Below, one piece after another: positions 42,336 through 51,550 of a stretch of DNA of 64,000 bases. The stretch is from the NCBI GenBank assembly GCA_950054155.1, contig CATLOT010000004.1:1-64000 (forward strand). The letters run 5' to 3'. Below the pieces are notes generated by a model that was not told the origin of the DNA, ran no database searches, and saw nothing but the letters and a program-made list of their open reading frames with translations. The position numbers were made by a program, and so were the translations under genes. The stretch's first letter is position 1. Each line of letters begins with the position of its first letter. The stretch is from an uncultured Bacteriovoracaceae bacterium. Its GTDB lineage: Bacteria > Bdellovibrionota > Bacteriovoracia > Bacteriovoracales > Bacteriovoracaceae.

Positions 42336-42405
42336 TTGAAATTTAATTCATCTTTTTCATTTAAAGGTCTTAGTATTTTATTGAGTTTTGTAGATAAGAT
42401 TAAAG

Positions 42406-44970
42406 GTGAAATCTTTAATCGTTGTTCTCTTTTCTCTTTATTTAGCATCTAGCTGGGCGTTAGATGATGAGAGGTATGACGCTAAAAAACCTACCTTCTT
42501 CTTGAATGCGGGTTTTCTTCTCAAGGATTTGAATGATCCTGAAAGTGGATTTTCGTCTAAAGGTGAAGAGTTTTTAAAAACAATAATCTCAAGTCAGAAA
42601 TTTAATATCATCTTAACGGATGCCCCCTGGCCAGATCTAACTGGAGGGATCGATCCCCTTAAAGATAATCCTAAGCTCAAAAACCTCTTCTTTAGGCTTG
42701 GTAAGAAAGTATTCGAAGATGATTTTGATTTTTCAAAACTAACACCTGACTTTAATTTTAGTGTTCTCCCAAGAAGATGCACCATTCAGGGGGTGCCCGT
42801 TGATATTGAATTATGCAAAGAGCTGATTTCAGTAGAATACCGCTGGGTTAAAGAAGGTAAAGAATGTGGCTTATTTGAAGTAGGTGCTCAGCAATGGATC
42901 GAATTGGTTAACCTTAATTATTGTAAAGCCGATTACTTAATTGAGTTTGAAGACAAACTTCAGTCCCAAGTTCTTTCCCATTGTGCGGAGTCGATGTCTT
43001 GTCTGAATAAGGTTATGAATGATGAAAGCCTAAGTCTTGTCGATACCTTTCATGACCTTCTTCTCAAAAGTCGTATTGATTCTCTTAGGACAAAAATAAC
43101 AAGAGATGAAGCTTATCAGTATGAAGAAGACTTAACGCAATTAAGGAGGGAGATTGACCAGTTTCGATTACAGTGCGAAACGGAAAATGATTTTAGCTTT
43201 ATAAAAGAAAACCTAGATCCTGATGGTGTAGGAATGGAGCTCTATCAAAAGGGTCTTGCTGATTTAGAAAAAGGTTTTCTGATTCACTCCAAGGGTAGTT
43301 TTACTGAGGAAGAAAAGCGAGAAACCTACGCTCAATCTATTGGTGCCCTTAATAAATGCTTGCGTGAAGAACTTCAAAAGTTTAAAGAGAATCAGAGAGA
43401 CGGTTCCCGAATCCTTCCGGAAAATGAAAAATGGATTGTTAAAATGTGTCAGTATAATCAATTTAATTTTTTACTCTCTGAAACGGCGAAGAAAGAGGCC
43501 GGTGAAAAGTATTATCTCAGCCTTGATAACCTCACCTGTATATGTCCGACTAAGGAAGTGAGAAAGCTTAGTCGCCAGGATATACCTTCCCTTCGTTCAT
43601 TCAACATTAACTATGATTCCCAACGATGTTTTGACGCTGTTATTGATAATAGTCAAAATATAGAAAAGCTTTCACTTTATCAGGAAATGAGAAGGTTCTC
43701 TAACAATATAGGAGTGAGAGATCCTAGTTATGTAAAGCTTGCTGAAGAGAATTTTAAAAAGTGTCTAAATGATGGCGAAGGGTCACGTGAAGAATGTGAA
43801 AGGATATCGCTGGTAAGAGCGAAGGGGGAAGTGATTTATAATAATCTCCTTGATAATAAAGAGTATGGATCCAATGAAACGATTCGTTTATCCCGACAAG
43901 AGGGAGAAAAGGAAAGATTCATAAAATCTTTTATTGAAAATACAAAGGTCACGACTTGCTTTAGTGATTATTCAAATAAGACCGATTTCTATAAAAAGTG
44001 TAAGGACTTAGCGAGTACTCTTCTTGTTGTTCAAGAGCCTATCAAGCGCCGAGGGAGAGAAGTTATCGACACCAGTAAAATGGCTCAAGACGCTCTTGTT
44101 GATGATCTTGATGAAATCGTTGTAGAGCTTGATCGTGAGATTTCAGTCTTTCATTGGGGAGAAGTCAGTCTTTTAAATGGGGCAAAAGCTGATCAGCCTA
44201 TACCTGTTCAGTCACTTTGTTCTCGTGGATATTTGAATTTGAGGCAGAAGATGTTTCATGTTGGTCCTGTCGGTAATTTCTTTGTGCCAGTTTCAGATAA
44301 TGTCACAAATGCCGGACGAGGTCTTTATGCTGCTGCTGATCCCAACTCAACTTCTCAATTTGGAGATACTCTCTTTGAAATTAAGGTTCCTAAAGGGGAA
44401 AAATATCTTGATTTGAGAAGAAAGGGCTCAAACGGAGGTATCCCTCTAAGTAAAGATACTCTTCAGAAATTGAGTGATGCTGGATGCAATGTCGGATATC
44501 ACGCCAAACGTTATTATGAACAAGAAGTGGGAAGAGGCCATCACGCCGATCGCGTTTTAATTGATAAAGCAGTTTTTGAGTCTAAGGGGACTTGTCACCG
44601 CCTCTTTTCTCGCGCTATCAACGAACTTGATGTAGGACTTCTCTCTTATAGTTACGAAATGGATGTTAATAGAATTTGTGATTCTAAAACACGAAGTAGA
44701 GGTGCTTTTGTCTTTATTGATATGAATTTTAGAGGAAGAGTCAATCAATTTAATCAAGAGTCTATAACTCATGCTTTAAAAGAGTTTAATGATAAGGGGA
44801 CACCAATACCTGAAGAAATTAAAAGAATTATGCAGATCACTGAGCGTACCTTTAGGGGGGCTTCAGAGTTTAATAGAAATACCTCAGATGAAGAAGTTAT
44901 GGAGTATTGGAAAGAAAGACTCTTTCACTGTGATGGCCTGAAAGAGGAGTTTCTTCACGTGCCACAGTAA
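42406..44970 (+). CDS. Large exported protein, possible ADP-ribosyltransferase-like C-terminal domain
   Basis: An 854-aa protein with signal peptide (MKSLIVVLFSLYLASSWA). The central region is Cys-rich and mostly helical with no domain I recognise. Around residues 610-660 it reads KMFHVGPVG (His618), then GRGLYAAADPNSTSQFG (Tyr641), then an FEIKVP strand. In PARP/ART-fold toxins a His and a Tyr in G-x-Y-x-A-x-x-P-x-x-S context form the NAD site, so the resemblance is close, but no third catalytic Glu is certain. It could be a secreted ADP-ribosyltransferase effector (inference). The 3' end overlaps selO by 16 bases. GTG start. Confidence 0.55.
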   Translation: MKSLIVVLFSLYLASSWALDDERYDAKKPTFFLNAGFLLKDLNDPESGFSSKGEEFLKTIISSQKFNIILTDAPWPDLTGGIDPLKDNPKLKNLFFRLGKKVFEDDFDFSKLTPDFNFSVLPRRCTIQGVPVDIELCKELISVEYRWVKEGKECGLFEVGAQQWIELVNLNYCKADYLIEFEDKLQSQVLSHCAESMSCLNKVMNDESLSLVDTFHDLLLKSRIDSLRTKITRDEAYQYEEDLTQLRREIDQFRLQCETENDFSFIKENLDPDGVGMELYQKGLADLEKGFLIHSKGSFTEEEKRETYAQSIGALNKCLREELQKFKENQRDGSRILPENEKWIVKMCQYNQFNFLLSETAKKEAGEKYYLSLDNLTCICPTKEVRKLSRQDIPSLRSFNINYDSQRCFDAVIDNSQNIEKLSLYQEMRRFSNNIGVRDPSYVKLAEENFKKCLNDGEGSREECERISLVRAKGEVIYNNLLDNKEYGSNETIRLSRQEGEKERFIKSFIENTKVTTCFSDYSNKTDFYKKCKDLASTLLVVQEPIKRRGREVIDTSKMAQDALVDDLDEIVVELDREISVFHWGEVSLLNGAKADQPIPVQSLCSRGYLNLRQKMFHVGPVGNFFVPVSDNVTNAGRGLYAAADPNSTSQFGDTLFEIKVPKGEKYLDLRRKGSNGGIPLSKDTLQKLSDAGCNVGYHAKRYYEQEVGRGHHADRVLIDKAVFESKGTCHRLFSRAINELDVGLLSYSYEMDVNRICDSKTRSRGAFVFIDMNFRGRVNQFNQESITHALKEFNDKGTPIPEEIKRIMQITERTFRGASEFNRNTSDEEVMEYWKERLFHCDGLKEEFLHVPQ

Positions 44971-46370
44971 GTATTTTTGACGACTTCTCCTGCCGCTGGC
45001 TCCTCATCCAAGCCAAAAGATTCACTTTGCTCTTCGAATGGATTTTTAAGAACTTTATTCACTTGATGAAAGAGAGAGAAATCGCCCTCATGGCCAAGGT
45101 CAATGACTTTTTCGATAATATGATTACGTGGAGTATAGAGCGGGTTGATTCCATAGAGTTGCTCAAGTTCGGATTCATCAATATTCTGGAGCCAATTCTC
45201 TTTAAAGTCATGAAGCTCTTTGCTTTCTGGGAAGAAAGTGGATTCATCACTGTAAAGGCGGGGGAGTTCTCTAAAGGCCTTGGTAAAGTCTAGTTTTTCT
45301 TTTTCTAACAACGAGAGAAATTCTTCGACTAGAGAGGAGTTGTCTTGATCTTTAAGCGCCATTTTTTGAGCAAAGATTTCCTCTCTCTTCTTTTCAAAGA
45401 GGGGAAAGAGCTTTTCTAATTCTTTTTCTACCTTATTGATCGCCACATCAATATCACTATCAATGAGGGGGAGAAGACAGTCAGCCAGACGAAGGATATT
45501 CCACTTGGCAATGGGAACTTGATTCCAAAAACTATATCGTCCCTGTTCATCAATGGAGCTGAACTTCTTATGAAAAGAGAATTTATCCATGAAGGCGCAA
45601 GGGCCATAGTCAATTGTGATGGCATCAAGGGCAAAATTATCGGTATTCATCACGCCATGAATAAATCCAAGGCCTGACCATTTTGCGACGAGATCACTTT
45701 GGCGTCTTGTGAACTCTCTTAAAAGGGCAAGGCATCTTTCCGGTTGGTCTTTTAAGGAGAGGAGATTGGGGTAGTGTCTCTTTAGGGTGTAATCCAAGAG
45801 GACTTTGAGGTTTTCATGATCTTTTTTAAAAGCAAAATATTGGAATGTCCCTACTCTAATATGACTACTGGCAACCCGTGTAAAGACCCCACCGGGCTCT
45901 GGACCAAATTGGCGAAGAACAGTTTCACCCGTTCCTATGGCCGCAAGGGCGCGGGTGGTGGGAACACCAAGAGTGTGCATCGCTTCACTGACGATATATT
46001 CCCTTAGGACTGGTCCAAGTGCACTTCTTCCGTCACCGCGACGAGAGAAGGGGGTTTGACCTGAACCCTTGAGTTGGATATCGAAACCATTAACTTCGCC
46101 GAGGAGAAGGGCGCGCCCATCGCCGAGTTGAGGAACGGGATGACCAAACTGCATACCCGCATAGGCCATTGCAATGGGATCACTACCTTTAAAAAGTTTT
46201 TGACCTGAAAAAAATTGAGTCAACTCTTCCTGAGAAAAACCATGGATACCTAGCTCTTGAGCGAGTTCCTCATTTAAGGCAATGAGCTTTGGTTGAGAAA
46301 AGTCCGCGGGACTTTGTCTCTTGTAGAATTCTTCGGGGAGTGTTGTATAGGTATTGTTAAAGGATATCAT
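44955..46370 (-). CDS. selO: SelO/YdiU protein adenylyltransferase
   Basis: A 471-aa pseudokinase-fold enzyme that AMPylates protein Ser/Thr/Tyr residues. Family stretches: MAYAGMQFGHPVPQLGDGRALLLGE, QLKGSGQTPFSRRGDGRSALGPVLREYI, GVPTTRALAAIGTGE, HGVMNTDNFA and IDYGPCAFMD. Bacterial SelO is often near 480-520 aa; this one is slightly short. The conserved C-terminal Cys (selenocysteine in many eukaryotes) is present in YCGT at the end. In E. coli SelO acts in redox homeostasis through S-glutathionylation. Confidence 0.93.
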   Translation of the reverse strand: MISFNNTYTTLPEEFYKRQSPADFSQPKLIALNEELAQELGIHGFSQEELTQFFSGQKLFKGSDPIAMAYAGMQFGHPVPQLGDGRALLLGEVNGFDIQLKGSGQTPFSRRGDGRSALGPVLREYIVSEAMHTLGVPTTRALAAIGTGETVLRQFGPEPGGVFTRVASSHIRVGTFQYFAFKKDHENLKVLLDYTLKRHYPNLLSLKDQPERCLALLREFTRRQSDLVAKWSGLGFIHGVMNTDNFALDAITIDYGPCAFMDKFSFHKKFSSIDEQGRYSFWNQVPIAKWNILRLADCLLPLIDSDIDVAINKVEKELEKLFPLFEKKREEIFAQKMALKDQDNSSLVEEFLSLLEKEKLDFTKAFRELPRLYSDESTFFPESKELHDFKENWLQNIDESELEQLYGINPLYTPRNHIIEKVIDLGHEGDFSLFHQVNKVLKNPFEEQSESFGLDEEPAAGEVVKNTYCGT

Positions 46371-46425
46371 AGGAGCATATTAGCAGGGCATGGGTAGGCA
46401 TGTTAAGGTTAAGGGGGGAGGAATT

Positions 46426-47811
46426 GTGCAGATTTTAAAAATAATAGCTTTACAGGCACTTTGGTTTCTCATTGTGCTCTACGGAAAAGACTATTCGCCC
46501 TTAATAGGTGTCCTTGGGGCAGGTGTCTTCGTTTTACTCGATCTCCTTTTCTATAGACCTAAAGCTGGAATAAGGAATTACCTCTCAAGGCTCCTTTTCT
46601 TTATTTGCTTTGGTGCCCTTCACGATTTTCTTCTTCTAAAGATGAATATCGTTAAGACGGGGAGCTATAGTCTTAACTTTCTCCTATTATGGGTGGTCTT
46701 CATTGGCTACTATGATGAAATTTTTAATAAAATGAGAAAACTTCCTCTCTTGGTTAAAGTTCTCTTTGGTGGGATTGGGGGAGCACTGGCCTATAATGCA
46801 GCCATTCGCTTAGGTGCACTTGAAGCTTCAGATAATAAGTTTTGGGCCTTAATGACATTTACTTTTATTTCATGGTCTTTCTTTTTTCCTTTTAGTTTAT
46901 GGTTATATGATATGAAAAGTTTTAAAGATAAAATCCTTGATGCACTAGTTGTAACTTCTTTTGATTCAAGTGGTTATAAAAGGCACTCCCAGGACTTTAA
47001 AGAAATTGCTCCCGCCGCTGGCAAGAAGGTTCTCGTAACAGGTGGAACGGGGGGCATTGGAAGAAGCGTTGTTGAGCAACTTCTCAATCTCAAGTGCTCG
47101 GTTCACTTCATGGGGCGAAATAAAGAGAAGGGCGAGCAATACGCTCAAAAAGGAGGACACTTTCATCAGCTTGATATGGCGGCCTGGTCGCAAATTCAAA
47201 GCACTTGTGATGAGTTTGATGAAGCATTTGACTATGTCGTTCTTAATGCCGGTGGTATGCCCGAAGAACTTACTCTTAATGAGAAGGGCGTTGAAATGCA
47301 ATGTGCCTCTCAACTTATTGGTCATTATCGCCTCATTAAGACTCTTAAGGACAAAGGTCTCTTAAAGCCTGCTGCTCGTATTGTCTTTGTGAGCTCTGGA
47401 GGAATGTATTTACGAAAACTTGATCTCAAAGAACTCCTTAAGCCAGATGATTATGATAAGGTTGCAACCTATGCCAATGTCAAAAGGGCTCAAGTGACCT
47501 TTGTTGAGGAAATTGTTAAGGATGAGGAATGGAAAGACTATAATCTCTTTTCTATGCATCCTGGCTGGGTTGATACTGGTGGCCTAAAGGAAGCCCTTCC
47601 TGGGTTTTATAAACTCTTTGGAAACAGGTTACGAAATGCGCAACAGGGTGCGGACACAATCGTTTGGTTACTCCTTACTCCTAAGGACCCTGAGCGCGGT
47701 GGCTTCTTCTTTGATAGAGAGAAAGTTTCACCCGTTATTCACAGCACCTTTAGCCCCGATGCTCGGCAAAGAGAAGATCTTATGAAACTGGTAAAGAGCT
47801 ACTCTCTGTAA
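46426..47811 (+). CDS. DUF2878-SDR fusion protein
   Basis: Residues about 1-160 are membranous with five or six helices and resemble DUF2878. Residues about 200-450 are a classical short-chain dehydrogenase: VLVTGGTGGIGRS cofactor motif, VLNAGG, VFVSSGGMY and catalytic YANVK (Tyr and Lys), with HPGWVDT. The family is like DHRS12/retinol dehydrogenase-type SDRs. In other bacteria DUF2878 is a separate gene near lipid-modifying enzymes, so a membrane-anchored SDR for a lipid substrate is inferred. The GTG at 46426 has GGGGAGGAATT before it and starts at the membrane domain; an ATG at 46390 is possible. Confidence 0.75.
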   Translation: MQILKIIALQALWFLIVLYGKDYSPLIGVLGAGVFVLLDLLFYRPKAGIRNYLSRLLFFICFGALHDFLLLKMNIVKTGSYSLNFLLLWVVFIGYYDEIFNKMRKLPLLVKVLFGGIGGALAYNAAIRLGALEASDNKFWALMTFTFISWSFFFPFSLWLYDMKSFKDKILDALVVTSFDSSGYKRHSQDFKEIAPAAGKKVLVTGGTGGIGRSVVEQLLNLKCSVHFMGRNKEKGEQYAQKGGHFHQLDMAAWSQIQSTCDEFDEAFDYVVLNAGGMPEELTLNEKGVEMQCASQLIGHYRLIKTLKDKGLLKPAARIVFVSSGGMYLRKLDLKELLKPDDYDKVATYANVKRAQVTFVEEIVKDEEWKDYNLFSMHPGWVDTGGLKEALPGFYKLFGNRLRNAQQGADTIVWLLLTPKDPERGGFFFDREKVSPVIHSTFSPDARQREDLMKLVKSYSL

Positions 47812-47893
47812 AATAGGATGCGACTCTAAGTGATTAAAATTAGCGGCTTCTGGGCTTAAACTCTCTTAAAGAATAGGAAAAAGCTAATTAAAT

Positions 47894-47918
47894 GGGGCAA
47901 TAAATCGATTATTGGCCC
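47894..47918. promoter_or_regulatory. Inverted repeat before the 2OG oxygenase operon
   Basis: CAATAA (47898-47903) and TTATTG (47909-47914) with a 5-base spacer, flanked by GGG and CCC so the arms extend with one mismatch. It lies about 30 bases before the 2OG oxygenase start and could be an operator or leader hairpin. Short and unproven. Confidence 0.3.
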
Positions 47919-47944
47919 ACGCAATTTGGCCTTACTATGGCCCT

Positions 47945-48568
47945 ATGCAGATTAGTGAGACCTGTAGAAATTCGAATACGACTTTTGAAAGCATAGGGCA
48001 TAACCTTGAGGAACAAGGTTATGTCTTCGTGCCTCAACTTCTTAGTGAAAGTCATGTGAGTCATCTTCTGACCCTTTTCCAAAAGAAGCTAGAAAATGAT
48101 GCCTTTCATGAAGCAAGGGTCGGAACAAGCTTAGAGAAAACCCTTGAAAAGCGCATTCGAAAATCAGAAACAGCATGGATTGAGGATTGGAGTGATATTG
48201 ATTTTCTCTCTCTCTTCTATGCTGAATTAATGTCCAAATTAAATCTCTACTTCTTTTTAAGTTTAAAGAGATGGGAATCACAATTTGCCTTCTATCCTCG
48301 AGGTGGTTTTTATAGGAAACACCTCGACCAATTAAGAGGTGAGCGCCATCGCCAGATCACCAGTATTTTCTATCTTAATGACTGTGTTAAAGGCGGAGAA
48401 CTCATCATTTATGACCGAGAGGATAAAGGAAAGGTGGCGCTGACTGTCTCTCCTCGTCAGGGGGATTTGGTTATTTTCCAGTCTTCTCAAATTTTTCATG
48501 AAGTAAAAGAAGTTTACGATCATCGCTTTAGTTTAACGACTTGGTTTAGAGATGATTCTGATTTTTAA
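47945..48568 (+). CDS. 2-oxoglutarate/Fe(II) dioxygenase (prolyl-4-hydroxylase-like)
   Basis: A 207-aa double-stranded beta-helix enzyme. Iron ligands are His126 and Asp128 in RKHLDQ and His185 in IFHEV; Arg194 in HRFSLTTWF is the 2-oxoglutarate anchor. IFYLNDCVKGGELIIYD and SPRQGDLVIFQS are typical of P4H-like members. Substrate unknown; family members hydroxylate Pro or other side chains. The ATG at 47945 was chosen over a TTG at 47912 because the repeat lies there; the ribosome site is weak. It is 9 bases before the ATP-grasp gene, the first of a five-gene run. Confidence 0.85.
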   Translation: MQISETCRNSNTTFESIGHNLEEQGYVFVPQLLSESHVSHLLTLFQKKLENDAFHEARVGTSLEKTLEKRIRKSETAWIEDWSDIDFLSLFYAELMSKLNLYFFLSLKRWESQFAFYPRGGFYRKHLDQLRGERHRQITSIFYLNDCVKGGELIIYDREDKGKVALTVSPRQGDLVIFQSSQIFHEVKEVYDHRFSLTTWFRDDSDF

Positions 48569-48577
48569 GGAAGGTTT

Positions 48578-50002
48578 ATGAGTAGAGAAATAGAAATGAA
48601 AAGTCCTGATAACTTTGAGCAGGATCATCACTTTTACCCAAAGGCGTTGAACTCACAATTGCATCCTATTGTGAGTCATTTTTTTAATTTAAATAAAGAT
48701 CAGATAATTAAACGCTATCTTCATCTCAATCCTCAAGTCGCTGAAGATACTCTTAGGGAGATCCTCTCTTATGTTCCCGAATATTATTTTTGGGGTGGAA
48801 GTGATCTCTTCTACGTCACGACTGAGACGGGAAAGAGGAGGATGGTTGTTCTTGAGACTAATTCATGTCCTTCTGGTCAGAAGTCAATGCCCCCTCGAAG
48901 TGATACTGATGAGTACAGAGGCTATCGTTTTCTCATTGAAAACTCATTTCTTCCCCAACTTAATAATAACCTCCCAGAGGGGGTTCTCGCCATAATTTAC
49001 GATAAGAATTACATGGAGACATCGGGTTATGCTCAAACCCTTTCTGATATGACTGGAGAGCCTGTTTATCTTGTTCCTCACTTTAATAATGAAGAGCAGT
49101 ATATCGAGTGGGAAGATGGAGTGATGGTCATCAGCCTTCCAGATGGTGAAAGGAAGCGTGTTAGGGCATGTATTCGCTACGTCACACAAAAACCATGGAA
49201 TCGTCTGCCTACGACATCAAAGACTTTTATAAGCAACTCCTCTCTCGTTTGCCTTTCCGGAGGGAGAAATAAGCTTCTTGCCAATAAAGCCTATGAGCTT
49301 CTTAACTCTGAGTTAGCCGAGTCAGGGTTGCAGATACACACTCCTGAAACCATAAAAGACGTCAATAAAGTTGAAGTCCCTCTATGGGTGGAGCGCTTTG
49401 GCGGTAAGGCCGTGATTAAAAACCCCTACTCAAATGCGGGGCAAGGGGTGTGGACCATTACTAATGAAAGTGAACTTCAGACATTTATGGATGAGAATCA
49501 TAGTTATGGTCAGTTTATTGTGCAGAGTCTTGTAGGCCACTTTGAATGGAGTTCAACGAGTAAGCATGGAAAATTCTTTCATGTGGGAACTGTTCCCAAT
49601 AAAAAGGGAAATATCTTCGTCTCTGATCTTAGAGTCATGGTTTGTAGTTCCCCTTCAGGTTACTTGCCTTGTGCTATGTACGCGCGCCGAGCGCGTTCTC
49701 CACTTGAAGCACAGCTGACAACAAATAGCTGGGATGTTTTAGGAACAAATCTTTCTGTGAAAAAAGCTCAAAACGAATGGGATAGTGAAACCAGTCGTTT
49801 AATGCTGATGGATCGTAAAGACTTTAATTCACTTGGAATTGGTATTGATGATCTCATTGAGGCCTTTATTCAATCGGTTCTAAGTGTTATTGCCATTGAT
49901 AAGATGGCGAAGCGATTAATCAACAAGAAGGGGCAATTCAAAATGAAGTTATTTAAGTCTCTAGATAACGACGAAGCTCTCTTAAAGGAAATAATGGTTT
50001 AA
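48578..50002 (+). CDS. ATP-grasp ligase
   Basis: A 474-aa ATP-grasp superfamily enzyme. The N-terminal subdomain has VVLETNSCPSGQ, the middle GGRNKLLANKAYELL, the nucleotide-binding KAVIKNPYSNAGQGVWTI, and the metal-binding DLRVMVCSS with MYARRARSPL. Such enzymes join a carboxylate to an amine or other nucleophile with ATP. The product is unknown. The ATG has AAGGAAGG before it, and the AstE-like gene starts 2 bases after the stop, so the pair is likely translationally linked; this ATP-grasp-AstE pairing is known in peptide-tagging and amidoligase gene neighbourhoods. Confidence 0.85.
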   Translation: MSREIEMKSPDNFEQDHHFYPKALNSQLHPIVSHFFNLNKDQIIKRYLHLNPQVAEDTLREILSYVPEYYFWGGSDLFYVTTETGKRRMVVLETNSCPSGQKSMPPRSDTDEYRGYRFLIENSFLPQLNNNLPEGVLAIIYDKNYMETSGYAQTLSDMTGEPVYLVPHFNNEEQYIEWEDGVMVISLPDGERKRVRACIRYVTQKPWNRLPTTSKTFISNSSLVCLSGGRNKLLANKAYELLNSELAESGLQIHTPETIKDVNKVEVPLWVERFGGKAVIKNPYSNAGQGVWTITNESELQTFMDENHSYGQFIVQSLVGHFEWSSTSKHGKFFHVGTVPNKKGNIFVSDLRVMVCSSPSGYLPCAMYARRARSPLEAQLTTNSWDVLGTNLSVKKAQNEWDSETSRLMLMDRKDFNSLGIGIDDLIEAFIQSVLSVIAIDKMAKRLINKKGQFKMKLFKSLDNDEALLKEIMV

Positions 50003-50004
50003 TT

Positions 50005-51024
50005 ATGAGTCACATTAAAGTTATAAAAACAAAGGATGATCTCGACCTCGAAGAATTTGAGGCAGGCGAAGTTCACCGTGTCCACGTTCATCTCACGGAT
50101 AATCCTCTTGGTGTCCCTTGGCGAATTCCTGTTATTCTAGTTAAGGGAAAATATGATGGACCTGTTTTAGGAGTAACGGCAGCACTTCACGGTAATGAAC
50201 TCAATGGTATTTCGACGATCTTTAAATTAATCGAAGATATTGATCCAAATGAACTTCATGGTAGTTTGATACTTGTACCGATTAGTAATGTGCCGGGCTA
50301 TCTCGGCAATAGAAGGTTTTTTTCTGATAATGTCGATTTAAATCGTATTATGCCTGGTAAAGAAAATGGATCAACAAGTCAGCTCTATGCTCATTTCTTT
50401 ACGTCTAAAATAATTAGTAAGTTTGAATATCTTCTCGATCTCCATACAGCGAGTCATGGCCGAGTGAATAGCCTTTATATCCGAGCAGACTTAGAGAATG
50501 AGGATACGCGGACATTAGCCTATCTTCAAAATCCTCAAATCATTGTCCAGAAGTTCGATGAGGAGGGGACACTACGCGGTTGGGCTAATGAAAGGGATAT
50601 TCCAGCGATTACAATTGAGATTGGTAATCCAAGTGCATTTCAGCACTCTCTTATTGATGAGACTTTAGAGGGAATTCTTAACACCCTTCGACATTTAAAG
50701 ATGATACCGGGGCGAGTTGAAAATATGGTAAACGATGCCACGGTGTGTGATCACAGCTATTGGATTTATTCTAAGAAAGGCGGTATCGTAGACGTTCTCC
50801 CGTCATTGGCCGACGAAGTGACAAAAGGTCAGGTGATCGCTCGCATCTATGATGTATTTGGCCAAATTCGTGAAGAAGTGGTCGCCGACAAGAATGGTAT
50901 CGTCATTGGGAAGAATATAAACCCTAGTTGTAACGCTGGTACTCGCATACTGCATTTAGGCGTCAACTTCATCGATCCTGCACCTGAAACCATTCCGGGA
51001 CACGACGATTTTAATGATCATTGA
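50005..51024 (+). CDS. AstE/AspA-like zinc carboxypeptidase-fold hydrolase
   Basis: A 339-aa member of the succinylglutamate desuccinylase/aspartoacylase family (M14-like). Zinc ligands His62 and Glu65 in ALHGNELNG, and His147 in LLDLHTASHG; Arg in VDLNRIMPG binds substrate carboxylate. A C-terminal biotinyl-lipoyl-like beta-barrel domain (from about 255: KKGGIVDVLPSLADEVTKGQVIARIYD) is typical of the longer members. It cuts an acyl or amino acid from an amide. With the ATP-grasp gene it would form a make-and-remove pair (inference). It overlaps the GNAT gene by 11 bases. Confidence 0.88.
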   Translation: MSHIKVIKTKDDLDLEEFEAGEVHRVHVHLTDNPLGVPWRIPVILVKGKYDGPVLGVTAALHGNELNGISTIFKLIEDIDPNELHGSLILVPISNVPGYLGNRRFFSDNVDLNRIMPGKENGSTSQLYAHFFTSKIISKFEYLLDLHTASHGRVNSLYIRADLENEDTRTLAYLQNPQIIVQKFDEEGTLRGWANERDIPAITIEIGNPSAFQHSLIDETLEGILNTLRHLKMIPGRVENMVNDATVCDHSYWIYSKKGGIVDVLPSLADEVTKGQVIARIYDVFGQIREEVVADKNGIVIGKNINPSCNAGTRILHLGVNFIDPAPETIPGHDDFNDH

Positions 51025-51550
51025 AACAGAAAGATTAGATTTAAGACCTTGGAAAGAAAGTGACCGTGAGCCCTTTTATCAAATGTGCTCAGACCCTGAA
51101 GTGATGGAGTTTTTTCCTAAAACTCTTAATCGCGAGGAGAGTGATGCCTTTGTTGATAAGGCGATGGCAGCGATGGATGAACAAGGCTGGGGCCTCTTTG
51201 CTGTAGAGATACGTGACACAGAAGAGTTCATTGGCTTTATTGGTTTAAATAAACCTCAGTTTGATGCTCCTTTCACTCCTTGTGTAGAGATTGGTTGGCG
51301 ACTGGATAAGAAGTATTGGAAGAAAGGTTTCGCAACGGAAGGTGCTCAGGCCCTACTTCAATTTGCTTTCATTAAAGTAGACACGGATGAAATTGTCTCT
51401 TTTACTTCCAAGCTAAACAAACCGAGCATTAAGGTTATGGAAAAAATAGGAATGACAAGAGATGAAGCAGGTGATTTTGATCACCCCATGGTTGAAGAGG
51501 GCAGTCCTCTTCGCCGTCATGTTCTCTATCGTTACAAGAAAGGAAAATAA
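51014..51550 (+). CDS. GNAT acetyltransferase, RimJ/RimL-like
   Basis: A 178-aa GNAT-fold acetyltransferase: TERLDLRPWKESDREPFY at the start is the RimJ/RimL-like signature, IGWRLDKKYWKKGFATEGAQALLQFAF is the acetyl-CoA-binding motif A, and SFTSKLNKPSIKVMEKIGM follows. These acetylate N-termini, small amines or amino acids. It overlaps the AstE-like gene by 11 bases and ends directly before the glyoxalase start, so it belongs to the same operon. Confidence 0.88.
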   Translation: MIIETERLDLRPWKESDREPFYQMCSDPEVMEFFPKTLNREESDAFVDKAMAAMDEQGWGLFAVEIRDTEEFIGFIGLNKPQFDAPFTPCVEIGWRLDKKYWKKGFATEGAQALLQFAFIKVDTDEIVSFTSKLNKPSIKVMEKIGMTRDEAGDFDHPMVEEGSPLRRHVLYRYKKGK

